A stretch of 44,614 nucleotides of DNA. Source: Anaerolineaceae bacterium. GTDB lineage: Bacteria > Chloroflexota > Anaerolineae > Promineifilales > Promineifilaceae. The notes beneath the pieces are model-generated. The model was not told where the DNA came from. It saw only the letters and a list, made by a program, of their open reading frames with translations, and searched no databases. This document shows, one piece after another, positions 25,506 through 34,892 of the stretch. A program made the position numbers and the translations under genes. Within the stretch, counting starts at the first letter, position 1. Every line of letters begins with the position of its first letter. Where the stretch lies: NCBI GenBank assembly GCA_002699125.1, contig PABI01000034.1, positions 1 to 44,614 on the forward strand, read 5' to 3'.

Positions 25506-27047
25506 ATGATACAAAGCAATCTTACCGGTAAAGTGCTAAGGAAACCTGTCAGGGCTCAAGCCATTTTGATCCAGCTAACCGGCAAGCAGCAATGGCAGCC
25601 AGTTTGGTTTGTTTTGCTGGCGCTGCTGGTAGGCGGATTGCTGACGCAGCTTTCTCCAGCTGAGGCCGGATCGCTGCTGCTGCGAACGGCCGTTGTCATC
25701 CTCACCCTCATTGAGCCATTGTCCGGGCTGTTTGCTGCGCTGCTAACCGGGCCGTTGGGGGCGACCGAATCTGGTTTGCTGGACAGCGGTCAATTTTATC
25801 TGCTGCTAAGCTTGCTGGCCTGGCTGGCCCATGGATTGCGACAGCGGCGTTTGTTTGTGCCGCGTACTTTTTTGGCGGTGCTGCTGGCGTTTTTTACGGG
25901 GATTGCGGCCGTTTCGGTGATTAATGCGCCATCCTACAGCTTTGGCTTCAAAGAGCTGCTTAAGTGGGTGGAGATGTTGGCCATTATGCTGCTGGTAGTG
26001 GACCGCGTCACCATCTGGCGCGCGCGATATAGTCAGCGTGGTTCGGCAATCGTCTGGCTGCTGGCGGCCTTGTTTGCTGCCGGATTAAGCCAGGCGTTGC
26101 TGGGCATTTACCAGTTTGCCCTACAGCCCGATGGCCCGGAGCATTTTTTGGTGCTGGGTCGTTTTTATCGGGCATACGGCACGTTTAACCAGCCGAACCC
26201 GTTTGGCGGCTTTTTGAACTTTACGGCCGTTCTGGGCCTGGGTATTTTTCTAAGTTATCTACCTAAGTTATGGCGAATCGTTCAAAAGTGGAAATTTCAA
26301 TCTTCAGTCTTTACTCTCCGTTCTCCAGATTGGCTGCCTGCTTTGGGCGTGGGGCTAGTGACGGCCGTTTCCCTGCTGGGCGTGGTTGCCTCCTGGAGCC
26401 GGGGGGCGTGGTTGAGTTTGGCGGTGGGCACGGCCGTTTTGCTGCTGTTCTGGCCTAGGAAGTTGTGGCAAGGTGTTTTGCTGCTGCTACTTGGTGGCGT
26501 ACTGCTGCTGGGTGGCATTCAGGTTGGATTGATACCTACTTCGGTAACGGAGCGCATCACCAGCTTTAGTGAGGATTTGCGCTTTGGCGACGTGCGCGGC
26601 GAGGACATCACCGATGAGAATTACGCCGTGCTGGAGCGGTTGGCCCACTGGCAGGCAGCTCTGGCGATGGCCGAAGATCATCCGTGGTTGGGCATTGGCT
26701 TTGGCAATTACGAACCGGCCTACGCCGATTATGCGCTGATCAACTGGCCGTATCCGTTGGGACACGCCCATAATTACTATTTAAATTTACTGGGGGAGAC
26801 GGGTATCATTGGCCTGCTGGCTTATTTGCTGCTGTGGACGGCCGTTTTCTGGCAAACCATCCGCGTTATTCGGCAGGCAGACGGCTGGCGGCGCGGCGTG
26901 GCCCTGGGCCTGCTGGGCGTTTGGGTGGCGCTGACCACCCATCACTTGGTCGATAAGCTGTACGTCAATAACATTTACATCCAGCTGGGCGCGCTGTTCG
27001 GCCTGCTCCAGTTGCTAGATAATAAATCCGCAGATTTCGCAGATTAA
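25506..27047 (+). CDS. O-antigen ligase/polymerase family membrane protein
   Basis: This 513-residue protein has about a dozen hydrophobic segments and the family's large outer loop with DHPWLGIGFGNYEPAY followed by GHAHNYYLNLLGETG. Such proteins join or polymerise surface glycans on the outer face of the membrane. It follows the UDP-xylose-synthase-like gene by 50 bases, so cotranscription is likely, although no ribosome site is clear before ATG 25506. Its last residues, SADFAD, and its stop come from the dispersed repeat that also ends xseA. A similar ligase domain is fused to a hydrolase at 38253-41408. Confidence 0.88.
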   Translation: MIQSNLTGKVLRKPVRAQAILIQLTGKQQWQPVWFVLLALLVGGLLTQLSPAEAGSLLLRTAVVILTLIEPLSGLFAALLTGPLGATESGLLDSGQFYLLLSLLAWLAHGLRQRRLFVPRTFLAVLLAFFTGIAAVSVINAPSYSFGFKELLKWVEMLAIMLLVVDRVTIWRARYSQRGSAIVWLLAALFAAGLSQALLGIYQFALQPDGPEHFLVLGRFYRAYGTFNQPNPFGGFLNFTAVLGLGIFLSYLPKLWRIVQKWKFQSSVFTLRSPDWLPALGVGLVTAVSLLGVVASWSRGAWLSLAVGTAVLLLFWPRKLWQGVLLLLLGGVLLLGGIQVGLIPTSVTERITSFSEDLRFGDVRGEDITDENYAVLERLAHWQAALAMAEDHPWLGIGFGNYEPAYADYALINWPYPLGHAHNYYLNLLGETGIIGLLAYLLLWTAVFWQTIRVIRQADGWRRGVALGLLGVWVALTTHHLVDKLYVNNIYIQLGALFGLLQLLDNKSADFAD

Positions 27048-27058
27048 CGCAGATTTTT
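27027..27058 (+). repeat. Dispersed repeat overlapping the ligase stop
   Basis: TCCGCAGATT, then TCGCAGATTAACGCAGATTTTT (quoted in two parts) matches 11597-11628 at all but a few bases. It encodes the last residues of the ligase and continues into the 80-base gap before gtrA, where diverged AATCTGTG/AATCTG units follow. Confidence 0.85.
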
Positions 27059-27127
27059 AGCTTATGGCAAAAGTTAATCTGTGCAATCTGAGTAATCTAT
27101 GGAAAAATTTCTGTTAAGAGGATTCGC

Positions 27128-27682
27128 ATGGTTTCTATTTTTGCCGGCGTGGCCGGCCGATTTGGGGTAAACGAGCGGGAGGCGGAGCGCTTCTTTAAGT
27201 TTGCCGTGGTTGGGGTCATTGGTTTTATTGTTGATTTTGGCATTTTTAATTTGAGTTTACGGCCGTTTGAACTGCTGCTGGATAACGGAACGGCTCTGCA
27301 CAACTTTTTTATCGGTCTGGGGCTGAATGATGAGCAGACCATCTCACTGGCCCGAACGTTTGCTTCAACCCTTTCATTTATTGCGGCGATTGTCAGCAAT
27401 TTTATGTGGAATCGGTACTGGACTTATCCCGATTCCCGCTCCCGGTCGGTGCGGCGGCAGCTGGCACTGTTTACGGTGGTGAGTGTGGCCGGTATTATTA
27501 TTCGCGTGCCAATCATTACTTACGCCCACACACCGCTTACAAATATAGTCGCGAACATCGCCGCGCTAGAACCCTACAGTGTGCGCATTGGCGATAATCT
27601 GGCGCTTGTCGTAGCGGTGATTGTGGTTATGTTCTGGAACTTCTTTGTGAACCGCTATTGGACTTACAACGACGTTGAGTGA
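27128..27682 (+). CDS. GtrA-like membrane protein
   Basis: This 184-residue protein has four hydrophobic segments: the first at about 24-42 (FKFAVVGVIGFIVDFGIF), one at about 80-95, one at about 110-125 and one at 155-172. The two signature blocks SNFMWNRYWTYPD and WNFFVNRYWTY are typical of GtrA proteins, which are thought to move lipid-linked sugars across the membrane or to assist glycosyltransferases. AGAGG lies upstream of ATG 27128. Its place between an O-antigen ligase and a GT4 enzyme supports a role in surface glycan assembly. Confidence 0.92.
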   Translation: MVSIFAGVAGRFGVNEREAERFFKFAVVGVIGFIVDFGIFNLSLRPFELLLDNGTALHNFFIGLGLNDEQTISLARTFASTLSFIAAIVSNFMWNRYWTYPDSRSRSVRRQLALFTVVSVAGIIIRVPIITYAHTPLTNIVANIAALEPYSVRIGDNLALVVAVIVVMFWNFFVNRYWTYNDVE

Positions 27683-27740
27683 AGCGTGATGCATGAAACG
27701 TGATTGTTCTGGTCACGCATCACGTTTCACGTTTCACGCT
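27683..27740. repeat. Nested inverted repeat between gtrA and GT4 genes
   Basis: AGCGTGA (27683-27689) pairs with TCACGCT (27734-27740), and TGAAACGTGA (27694-27703) pairs with TCACGTTTCA (27720-27729). Symmetric 4-base gaps separate the two stem parts. There is no T tract after it. It looks like a dispersed palindromic repeat lying inside the operon, which could act as a partial block or an RNA-stability element. Confidence 0.8.
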
Positions 27741-27755
27741 CAGTGATTTTCAATC

Positions 27756-28898
27756 ATGGTTATTGGCATTGACGTAACGGCCGCATTAACGCAAGGTGGG
27801 GGAATCGGCCGCTATACGCGGGAGTTGGTTCACGCTTTGATAGCGGTGGATGACACCAATCGCTACCGGTTTTTTTCGGCGAAACCGCCGGCCGTGCTGC
27901 CGGTGCCTGAGCCACTGCCCCAGGCCAATCACGTCACGTACCGGCCCGCGCCGCTGGACGAGCGCTGGCTGTACCGGCTATGGTACCGTTTGCGCCTGCC
28001 GCTGCCGGTGCAGTGGGTGACGGGTAAGCTCGATTTGTTCCATTCCCCTGACTTTGTTCTGCCGCCGGTGAACGGCCGTATCCCCACCCTCCTCACCGTA
28101 CACGACCTTTCCTTCATTCATTATCCCCACGTTTTCCCCGAGCGGTTGGTAAGCTATCTTAACCAGGTCGTGCCCTGGTCCATTAGCCGCGCCACGCACG
28201 TTCTGGCCGATTCTGAGGCGACGCGCAACGATTTGCTCACCATCTGGCAGGTACCGCCGGAGAAGGTGACCGTGCTGTACAGCGGCGTGCACGAGCGGTT
28301 TCAGCCGGTGAGTGACGTACAGAAGATTACGGCCGTTCGCCAAAAATACCATCTGGCAGAATGGCCCTATTTGCTCAGCGTAGGTACTTTGCAGCCGCGC
28401 AAAAATTACCAGATGCTCATTCGCGCTTTTGCCCCGCTGGCTGATAAGGTGCCGCACCATCTGGTCATCTCCGGCGGCAAAGGCTGGCTGTATGATGAGA
28501 TGATGGCCGAAGTTGCGCGGCAGGGTTTGACGGAACGTGTTCATTTCATCGGCTTTGTCGATGACACCGATTTGCCCGCGCTGTACAGCGCGGCGTCGCT
28601 GTTTGTCTTCCCCAGCCTGTACGAGGGCTTTGGCTTACCCCTGTTGGAAGCGATGGGGTGCGGAACGGCCGTGCTTACCTCCAGCAGCTCTTCACTGCCT
28701 GAAGTGGCCGGTGAGGCGGCCCAACAGCTTCCCCCCGATGATCAGCATGCCTGGACCGAAATGATGCTGGCATTACTCACCAATCCCGTACGGCGCGAAG
28801 CATTAGCGCATGCCGGGCATATCCAGGCTAAACAATTCTCCTGGCAGGCATCAGCGCGCCAATTGTTAAAAATTTACCAGCGGCTGCTGTCTGCCTAA
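27756..28898 (+). CDS. Glycosyltransferase family 4
   Basis: This 380-residue GT-B enzyme transfers a sugar from a nucleotide donor with retention. The N-terminal domain has GGGIGRYTRELVHAL and the loop TVHDLSFIHYP. The C-terminal domain has LSVGTLQPRKNYQMLIRAF and the donor-binding EGFGLPLLEAMGCG with the E-x7-E pair. Overall it resembles mannosyltransferases of the WbdA/MtfB type, but the donor is not determinable. No membrane segment is present. It is last in the cluster and has no good ribosome site at ATG 27756; the nested hairpin lies just upstream. Confidence 0.93.
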   Translation: MVIGIDVTAALTQGGGIGRYTRELVHALIAVDDTNRYRFFSAKPPAVLPVPEPLPQANHVTYRPAPLDERWLYRLWYRLRLPLPVQWVTGKLDLFHSPDFVLPPVNGRIPTLLTVHDLSFIHYPHVFPERLVSYLNQVVPWSISRATHVLADSEATRNDLLTIWQVPPEKVTVLYSGVHERFQPVSDVQKITAVRQKYHLAEWPYLLSVGTLQPRKNYQMLIRAFAPLADKVPHHLVISGGKGWLYDEMMAEVARQGLTERVHFIGFVDDTDLPALYSAASLFVFPSLYEGFGLPLLEAMGCGTAVLTSSSSSLPEVAGEAAQQLPPDDQHAWTEMMLALLTNPVRREALAHAGHIQAKQFSWQASARQLLKIYQRLLSA

Positions 28899-29205
28899 AG
28901 TTTCCTCGTATTTTTAGTACCCATTGCCTATGACCCAGAGAGGGACCTAGTACCAACGTCTCATTATGTGAACTATGATTTCGTAATAGTACCGGGCATA
29001 ATGGGAGCAATTATTAAATTTTGGATCACAGAGTAGTGCCTTAACTGAATAACAATGGATGAAACGGCCGTTACCCTTTGGCCACTCTTTTGCCCCAACT
29101 GGTTCCACTAACTTAGCCAGTGGGAAAGTTCACCAAGAAAAATGGGTTCCTGCATGCCCAGGTGAATGGCAAATATTCCAGGCGCGCATCTGAGGAGGAT
29201 CATAA
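28899..29205. other. Intergenic region before the STAND system
   Basis: These 307 bases hold one ACGGCCGT palindrome near 29064 and, at the right end, the strong ribosome site GAGGAGG (29192-29198) of the next gene. No terminator, convincing promoter or small gene was recognised. Confidence 0.5.
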
Positions 29206-32200
29206 GTGACGATGACATCTGGACTTTTCCGTGGTGTCATGAAACTCAAAACGCTTTGTGTTGCTGGTGCTTTTGCCCAGCCGCAAAATTCACAACCACA
29301 ACCAATCTTCCCTAACAATGTTTTGGTTCATACCCACATTTTCAAATTTTACGTGGAAAGCGCCTTCGACAAAGCGCTGGACGTCGTTAATTCCAATCGG
29401 GACATCGACTTAATCTTTATTGATGCTGACAGCGATTCCCTGCCTGAGATCATAATGTTCATGACCCAGGCGCGTGAAATACGGCCGAAGCTCCCCATCG
29501 TCCTTTTTACCAGCCACGCTGATGACCGCATGAGGTACCTGATGCGCGCCGGTGCCACCTGGCACTTCCTCAAAGAGTCGCCCAAAGTGGCCCATCTGGT
29601 GGAGCAAGTACAATCCCACGTCTTTTCACCCACCAAATGGCACGAACTGTTCGACCAATATGCCAACGAAACGCTGAAGCCTCGTATTGAGCCGGGCCTG
29701 AGCTATACCGACCTGGAAGCGCTCACCCAAAACCCTGAAGAACGGTACATCATCAAGCGGCTTTTTGCCGGCAGCGATGTGGTGCAAATCTTTCGCATGG
29801 ATGAAGGGTTTAGCGGCTCCCGTATTTACACCGTGAAGCCCGCTCACCAGCTCAAACGAATCCTCAAAATTGATGTGGCTGACCGGCTGGAAGCGGTGCA
29901 AGAAAAGCAGGAGCGCCTCATTCAGCCGCGCCTGAACCGGCAGGTGGGTCAAATTCAAGGCAAGATGATTCGCGGCGAGCATTTGGCTGGAGCGTGCTAC
30001 ACGCTGGCCGGTTCCAATAAAGATGCCATAACCCTTACCCAATTTTTGCGCGATCAGAACCGCGTGCGCAAAGAGCTCATTGACAAGGTTTTGTCCCAGC
30101 TGCGCCTGAGCCTGGAGCAGCTGTACGCCGGCAGCTCCGACACGGAGCTGCGCTACTGGGCACCGCTCTACGCGCGTGTTTTGCCCCCCAGCCTCACGCT
30201 GGAAGATGCCGAGTTGATTGATCCCGATGATTCGGACGCAGATTTTGTCATTGCTGCCGAGGAGCTGACGACGCTCTCGTCGGTGCCGGGCAATACGGCA
30301 CTGCGCACCATTCACAAGGCGGTGCGGCAGGGCGAGACGCCCCGCGTCGTGCTGCGCGGCTTTGAAGTGGCTGAGCTGGACACGAAAGAAGGCGTGTTGT
30401 ACGTTCATGATGATTTAATTTCACGCTACCCAATCTCCAACCTGCTGAAGGATAAAAATCATCCTATTTTGCGCTTTAAAATTCAGCTGAAGGAATCCCA
30501 GCGGCAACTGCTGACCCATCCGGTGTTTCGTCGGGGAAAGCGGATTAGCGTACGTGGCCGGGTTTTGGCTACGGATGAAACGATTCTGGCGGAGAACATC
30601 GAGGCAATTACCGGAAATCCGTTTGACTTTGAAGATGATTCCTTTGAATTTGCCTCGGGCCGCTTTTTGTCGCCGATTACCAACGTGCGCTGCCTGCTTT
30701 GGGAAATTGGGCGTGAAGATATGATTGTGCCTATTCCGCAGGTTTCGCCGGTGGTGCATGGTGATTTAAACACCAGCAACATTTTGGTGGAAGTCAGCGA
30801 TGAGATGCCGGTCTGGTTTATTGACTTTTCGGATGCCAGGCCGGGGCATGTTTACTTTGATTTGGCCAAGCTCGAAGTTGAGTTCCGTACCCATATTTTG
30901 TACCGTCTGTACAAAGAGATGGTGGATGAAGGGTTGTGGGATGAGACGACAGCAACGCAGTTTGCCATGTTGGTAGAAAACGTGCTGCTGCAAACGGCCG
31001 AATTCAGCTTTGAAGATTTCCTGGCCAGCCTGCGTGATTATCAGCCGGAATGGTACGACAATTTGTACACGCACTTTCCCATGTATTCGGAAAATTTGTT
31101 GTACTTCTTGTATTCCCTGCGACAAATTGCCGAAACGTACAGCCCGGAGCGGTTTAAATATCATTTTCCGGTGGCCGTCTTTTTCCACAGTGTAGCGGCG
31201 CTTAAATTTAAAGGGCTGGATTCGGAGCCGTGGGCCAAGCGCCTGGCGCTGTGCTCGGCATTGGTTTCTGGCAAGCAGGCAATTGAAGGTGGCGAACGGC
31301 CGTCTGATCTCACCGAAGTATTAGGCAACCTGCGCCAGCGCAGTTCTTTTGCCGCCGTCACCATCGGCAGCGGCGAAGACCGCAAATATTTGCTGCAATG
31401 GAACAGCAACTGGGGCATGTTCAACCTGATCGGCGGCAAGATTGATAACCAAAAAGGGGACCGTGACTCGTTTGCCCGTGCCATCCAACGCGAATTGCAG
31501 GAAGAATTAGGCATTCGCAACCCCAAAGATTACCGCATTGTGCGCGAGTTCAAGCCGGTGAAACGGCGGCAGTTCTCCCGGCGCGAGTATGTGTTTAAAG
31601 ATTACGAATTCCGTATTTTCCAAATTGAAATGCAGCCGCGGCATCCACTCTCCCGTGAAGAGTTTGAATGGTACGCGCAGCGTTTTTCCAAGGATCGGGA
31701 AAACATGCTGATCTCCCGCGCCGAAATTGAGCGGCTGCGCACCATCGACAACCGTCCCATTTCTGAGACCACGCGCATGATTTTGCAGGAATTGGGTGAA
31801 ATTACCGCCACAGAAGGCTCGGATTTAACCGTCTCCCTTGATTTTGAGCTGGAAAGCGAAGATGTATTCGTGAGTCGTGGTCGGGCCAACGTCTTGGGTC
31901 GTTTGATCAATCCGCTGTTTGGCAACCTGGTGGAAAATGTGACTCTGGAGGTTTTGCCTTCCAATGGGTATGAGACGGAACGGGATTCGGCCGTTTTGCC
32001 CGTTGGTACCCTGGATGCCGGCCAAGAATATCCCGTTTCTATCTGGCTGCAGCCGCGTGAAAAACAGACCAGTCTCACCCTTCGCGTAACCTATTACGAT
32101 GTGCGCGGCCATGAATATCGCCAGCTTATTGAGAAGCCAGTGAACTTCCAAGCCCAGGAACGTTCCATGTTTCACATTAACAATCCATACGTAGTGGGCA

Positions 32201-33399
32201 AACCGCTGACCCCGGCTTCTGAAGAACTATACAAGGGGCGGGAAGACGTGTTCATGTGGATTGAGGAAAATCTGCTGGGCAAAACCCAGCCGCACACCCT
32301 CATTTTGTACGGGCAGCGGCGCATGGGTAAAACTTCTACCTTGTATCAGCTAGTGGGCGGCAAGCGCGGCAAAACCATCCGCGAATATCCAGGATATCCG
32401 ATTTATCCCGTTTACATTGATTTGCAGCGGCTGGCCGGCTGTGAAATGCCGGAATTCTTTGCCCGCTTTAGCCAGCACATCATCCGCAATTTGCACAAGC
32501 GCGGCATTGAAATTACACCGCCGGAAAATTGGTCTACCAATGGCACTATTTTCAGTGAATTTGACAATTTCCTGGACCAGATCGAAGATGTGCTGCCGCC
32601 CAACGGTTTGCTGGTGCTCATTATTGATGAAATGGAGCAGCTTCAGGAAAGTGTGGAACGCGGCCGTTTGTCGCCCGACATTTTCCCCTACCTGCGCTCT
32701 TTGATGCAGCACCGAACGCGCATCACCTTCATTCTGGCCGGAACCAACCAGCTGGTAGAGGATTTTTGGAGCATTATTTTCCATGTGGGCATCAGCCGGG
32801 AAATTGATTATTTAAGTCGTGAAGAGACGGAAACATTGATTCGCGAGCCGGTTGCCCCAATGATTCAGTATGATGATTTGGCAGTGGACCGCATCTGGCT
32901 GACAACGCGTGGGCATCCTTACTTTAGCCAGCTCATTTGCCACCGGTTGGTGAGCTCAACCAACCTGGAAGGACGGCGCAGCAAGCTGATTACCATTGGC
33001 GACGTGCGCGAGATTATCAATCTGGTCATTGAAGAAGATGACAGCCATCTACAGCATCTTTGGAATGAGAGTACGGCCGTAGAACGGTTTGTCATGGCAT
33101 CATTGGCCGGAACCCACGACATTGGCGAAGAAAACGTGTCGCGGGCCGAAATTTCTGCCCGGCTGCGCGAAACGACGTATTCTGAAGACGCCATTAACAT
33201 GGCGCTGAAGCAGCTGGAAGTGCGGCGCTTGCTGACGCGGGTGTCCGTGGAGCGGCAAATTCAGCGCCGCCTGGCTCAACCCAACGGCTGGGAACCCACG
33301 CTCATCAGCAAAGATTATGCGTATGCCATCTCGTTTGACCTGCTGCGGCGCTGGGTGGCGCGCAAACATCCGTTGGGATCGCTTCTATCGACGACTTAA
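29206..33399 (+). CDS. Receiver / APH-like kinase / Nudix / STAND ATPase fusion protein
   Basis: This 1397-residue protein starts at GTG 29206, 7 bases after GAGGAGG. Residues about 35-140 form a receiver-like domain: DLIFIDAD with Asp73, LFTSHAD, and Lys123 in HFLKES. Residues about 185-660 look like an aminoglycoside-phosphotransferase-type kinase with a nucleotide loop (GFSGSRIYTV), Lys221, VVHGDLNTSNIL (His518, Asp520, Asn525) and WFIDFSDA (Asp540), and with an insertion at about 340-470. Residues about 712-860 are a Nudix domain with RELQEELGI; Asp replaces the first box Glu. A beta-rich domain lies at about 870-985. The C-terminal STAND-type NTPase has GQRRMGKTS (1036-1044) and LLVLIIDEME (Walker B). 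It probably senses a signal and forms a nucleotide-controlled signalling complex with the next gene. Domain names are from motif reading, not a search. Confidence 0.85.
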   Translation: MTMTSGLFRGVMKLKTLCVAGAFAQPQNSQPQPIFPNNVLVHTHIFKFYVESAFDKALDVVNSNRDIDLIFIDADSDSLPEIIMFMTQAREIRPKLPIVLFTSHADDRMRYLMRAGATWHFLKESPKVAHLVEQVQSHVFSPTKWHELFDQYANETLKPRIEPGLSYTDLEALTQNPEERYIIKRLFAGSDVVQIFRMDEGFSGSRIYTVKPAHQLKRILKIDVADRLEAVQEKQERLIQPRLNRQVGQIQGKMIRGEHLAGACYTLAGSNKDAITLTQFLRDQNRVRKELIDKVLSQLRLSLEQLYAGSSDTELRYWAPLYARVLPPSLTLEDAELIDPDDSDADFVIAAEELTTLSSVPGNTALRTIHKAVRQGETPRVVLRGFEVAELDTKEGVLYVHDDLISRYPISNLLKDKNHPILRFKIQLKESQRQLLTHPVFRRGKRISVRGRVLATDETILAENIEAITGNPFDFEDDSFEFASGRFLSPITNVRCLLWEIGREDMIVPIPQVSPVVHGDLNTSNILVEVSDEMPVWFIDFSDARPGHVYFDLAKLEVEFRTHILYRLYKEMVDEGLWDETTATQFAMLVENVLLQTAEFSFEDFLASLRDYQPEWYDNLYTHFPMYSENLLYFLYSLRQIAETYSPERFKYHFPVAVFFHSVAALKFKGLDSEPWAKRLALCSALVSGKQAIEGGERPSDLTEVLGNLRQRSSFAAVTIGSGEDRKYLLQWNSNWGMFNLIGGKIDNQKGDRDSFARAIQRELQEELGIRNPKDYRIVREFKPVKRRQFSRREYVFKDYEFRIFQIEMQPRHPLSREEFEWYAQRFSKDRENMLISRAEIERLRTIDNRPISETTRMILQELGEITATEGSDLTVSLDFELESEDVFVSRGRANVLGRLINPLFGNLVENVTLEVLPSNGYETERDSAVLPVGTLDAGQEYPVSIWLQPREKQTSLTLRVTYYDVRGHEYRQLIEKPVNFQAQERSMFHINNPYVVGKPLTPASEELYKGREDVFMWIEENLLGKTQPHTLILYGQRRMGKTSTLYQLVGGKRGKTIREYPGYPIYPVYIDLQRLAGCEMPEFFARFSQHIIRNLHKRGIEITPPENWSTNGTIFSEFDNFLDQIEDVLPPNGLLVLIIDEMEQLQESVERGRLSPDIFPYLRSLMQHRTRITFILAGTNQLVEDFWSIIFHVGISREIDYLSREETETLIREPVAPMIQYDDLAVDRIWLTTRGHPYFSQLICHRLVSSTNLEGRRSKLITIGDVREIINLVIEEDDSHLQHLWNESTAVERFVMASLAGTHDIGEENVSRAEISARLRETTYSEDAINMALKQLEVRRLLTRVSVERQIQRRLAQPNGWEPTLISKDYAYAISFDLLRRWVARKHPLGSLLSTT

Positions 33400-33436
33400 G
33401 CACAGTAACGTTTAGTACTGGTGGAGCTGTATTTTT

Positions 33437-34735
33437 ATGTCGTACATTGTTGGACATCCAATCAAACATCCGGCCGATTTTTACGGCCGTCATGAACAAG
33501 TAACCCGTTTTTTTGAAATCATCGGGGGGCGACAGGCGCAGTCCGTTAGTGTATTGGGCGTGCGCCGCGCCGGTAAAACCTCATTTTTGCAATATGTGGC
33601 CCATCCCACAACGATGGCGCGCTATTTGTCCCAGCCTGATGAATACACCATGGTTTACCTGGACGTCTCGTCCTGCAAAACGCCATCCGACTTTTATTAT
33701 CGCCTGCTGCAGCGGCTAAAAGTGAGTTTGGGCAAAGCCGAAACCGATTTTTTGTGGAAGGAATCACCCCTGGGCCAGACCAAGTTGTATGACATTGAGG
33801 CCTATCTGTGCCACTTCCCCGAAAAACGCATTGTGCTACTGCTGGATGAGTTTGATCATTTGCGCACTGAATCATTCACCCAGGATTTTCTGACGGAGCT
33901 GCGCGCCATGACCGGCGTGCTGGAATACGATCTGGCCTGCGTCACGGCCTCGTACTGGGATTTGTACACGCTGGGAACTCGTTTGGGGCTGCCGCCCACT
34001 TCGCCCTTCTACAACATTTTTTATCCAACGCCCATCTATATGTCGGCTTTGGAGCTGACGGAGGCGACGGAGCTGATCGACACACCGGCAGCCAAGGGTG
34101 GGGTTCGCTTTAACGAGGATGAGGTGCTAAACATCCGGGAGCTGGCCGGCTCGCTGCCATTTTTTGTGCAGGCAACGGCGGCAAAATGGTTCCAGCGCAA
34201 AAGGGCGGGTAGTGTATCCGATGCGGAGGCGATACGGCAGCAGCTGGCCGCCGATCTGGCCCCCTACTTTGACCAGTGGTGGCGTAACTTTGACTGTGGT
34301 GAACGCACAATTTTGCTGACGGTGGCCGGAGAACGGCCGTTAATCGAGCTAGATTATCCACCTATTGAATTGGATGCGATTATGCGCCGGCTGCATGGCT
34401 ATGGTTTACTTTTTAAGGCAGATGGGGCGTGGTTTATTAACGGCCGTATCTTCCAAACCTGGCTGCGGCAATATGCCCAAATGGAGCCAGCCAAGCCCGT
34501 GGCCGTGACACCCTACAATGGTGCAGAGCTGGCCCGCATTCGCCACGCGTTAGTAGATTCGTTTGACCTGGACGAACTGCGCACGCTTTGTTTTGATCTG
34601 GGCATGGATTTTGAATCCTTGCCAGGGCAAAGCAAGCCGGCCAAGGCGCGCGAAATGGTTAATTACTGGCGCAACCGGCACGATCTTAGCCCCCTCACCG
34701 ATGCTATCCGCCTGGAGCGTGGCAACATCATCTAA
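33437..34735 (+). CDS. STAND ATPase with C-terminal effector-associated domain
   Basis: This 432-residue protein follows the large fusion by 37 bases. Near the N-terminus, FYGRHEQ and Walker A GVRRAGKTS (41-49) are followed by Walker B IVLLLDEFD (132-140). A winged-helix-like region (LDAIMRRLHGYGLLFKADG) follows the ATPase. Residues about 365-430 match the small helical effector-associated domains attached to STAND and conflict proteins (LVDSFDLDELRTLCFDLGMD, then LPGQSKPAKAREMV); I believe this is the EAD7 type. Such tails recruit an effector carrying the same domain, encoded elsewhere. GGTGGAG lies about 10 bases before the ATG. A hairpin terminator follows. No effector domain is visible inside the protein. 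Confidence 0.85.
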   Translation: MSYIVGHPIKHPADFYGRHEQVTRFFEIIGGRQAQSVSVLGVRRAGKTSFLQYVAHPTTMARYLSQPDEYTMVYLDVSSCKTPSDFYYRLLQRLKVSLGKAETDFLWKESPLGQTKLYDIEAYLCHFPEKRIVLLLDEFDHLRTESFTQDFLTELRAMTGVLEYDLACVTASYWDLYTLGTRLGLPPTSPFYNIFYPTPIYMSALELTEATELIDTPAAKGGVRFNEDEVLNIRELAGSLPFFVQATAAKWFQRKRAGSVSDAEAIRQQLAADLAPYFDQWWRNFDCGERTILLTVAGERPLIELDYPPIELDAIMRRLHGYGLLFKADGAWFINGRIFQTWLRQYAQMEPAKPVAVTPYNGAELARIRHALVDSFDLDELRTLCFDLGMDFESLPGQSKPAKAREMVNYWRNRHDLSPLTDAIRLERGNII

Positions 34736-34765
34736 ATGTTTAGGATTGCTACACCTGAATGTGAA

Positions 34766-34804
34766 AATGCCAGGCAAACGATTCTTGCCTGGCATTCTTA
34801 TTTT
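34766..34804 (+). terminator. Terminator-like hairpin after the STAND pair
   Basis: AATGCCAGGCAA (34766-34777) pairs perfectly with TTGCCTGGCATT (34785-34796) around a 7-base loop, followed by CTTATTTT. The T tract is interrupted, but the stem is strong. It closes the two-gene STAND unit. Confidence 0.75.
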
Positions 34805-34811
34805 ACGCAGA

Positions 34812-34850
34812 TGAGGGTTTCTTGATTCTACCCCCAACCCTCACTATAAT
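34812..34850 (+). promoter_or_regulatory. Predicted promoter with operator-like inverted repeat
   Basis: TTGATT (34822-34827) and TATAAT (34845-34850) are spaced by 17 bases. The inverted repeat TGAGGGTT (34812-34819) / AACCCTCA (34836-34843) straddles the -35 and spacer, as an operator for a dimeric repressor would. The gene at 34893 follows after a leader of about 36 bases. Confidence 0.65.
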
Positions 34851-34892
34851 GCAGGCACTGAAAAGAAAGCGTTACAGTTGAGGAAGGATGAT

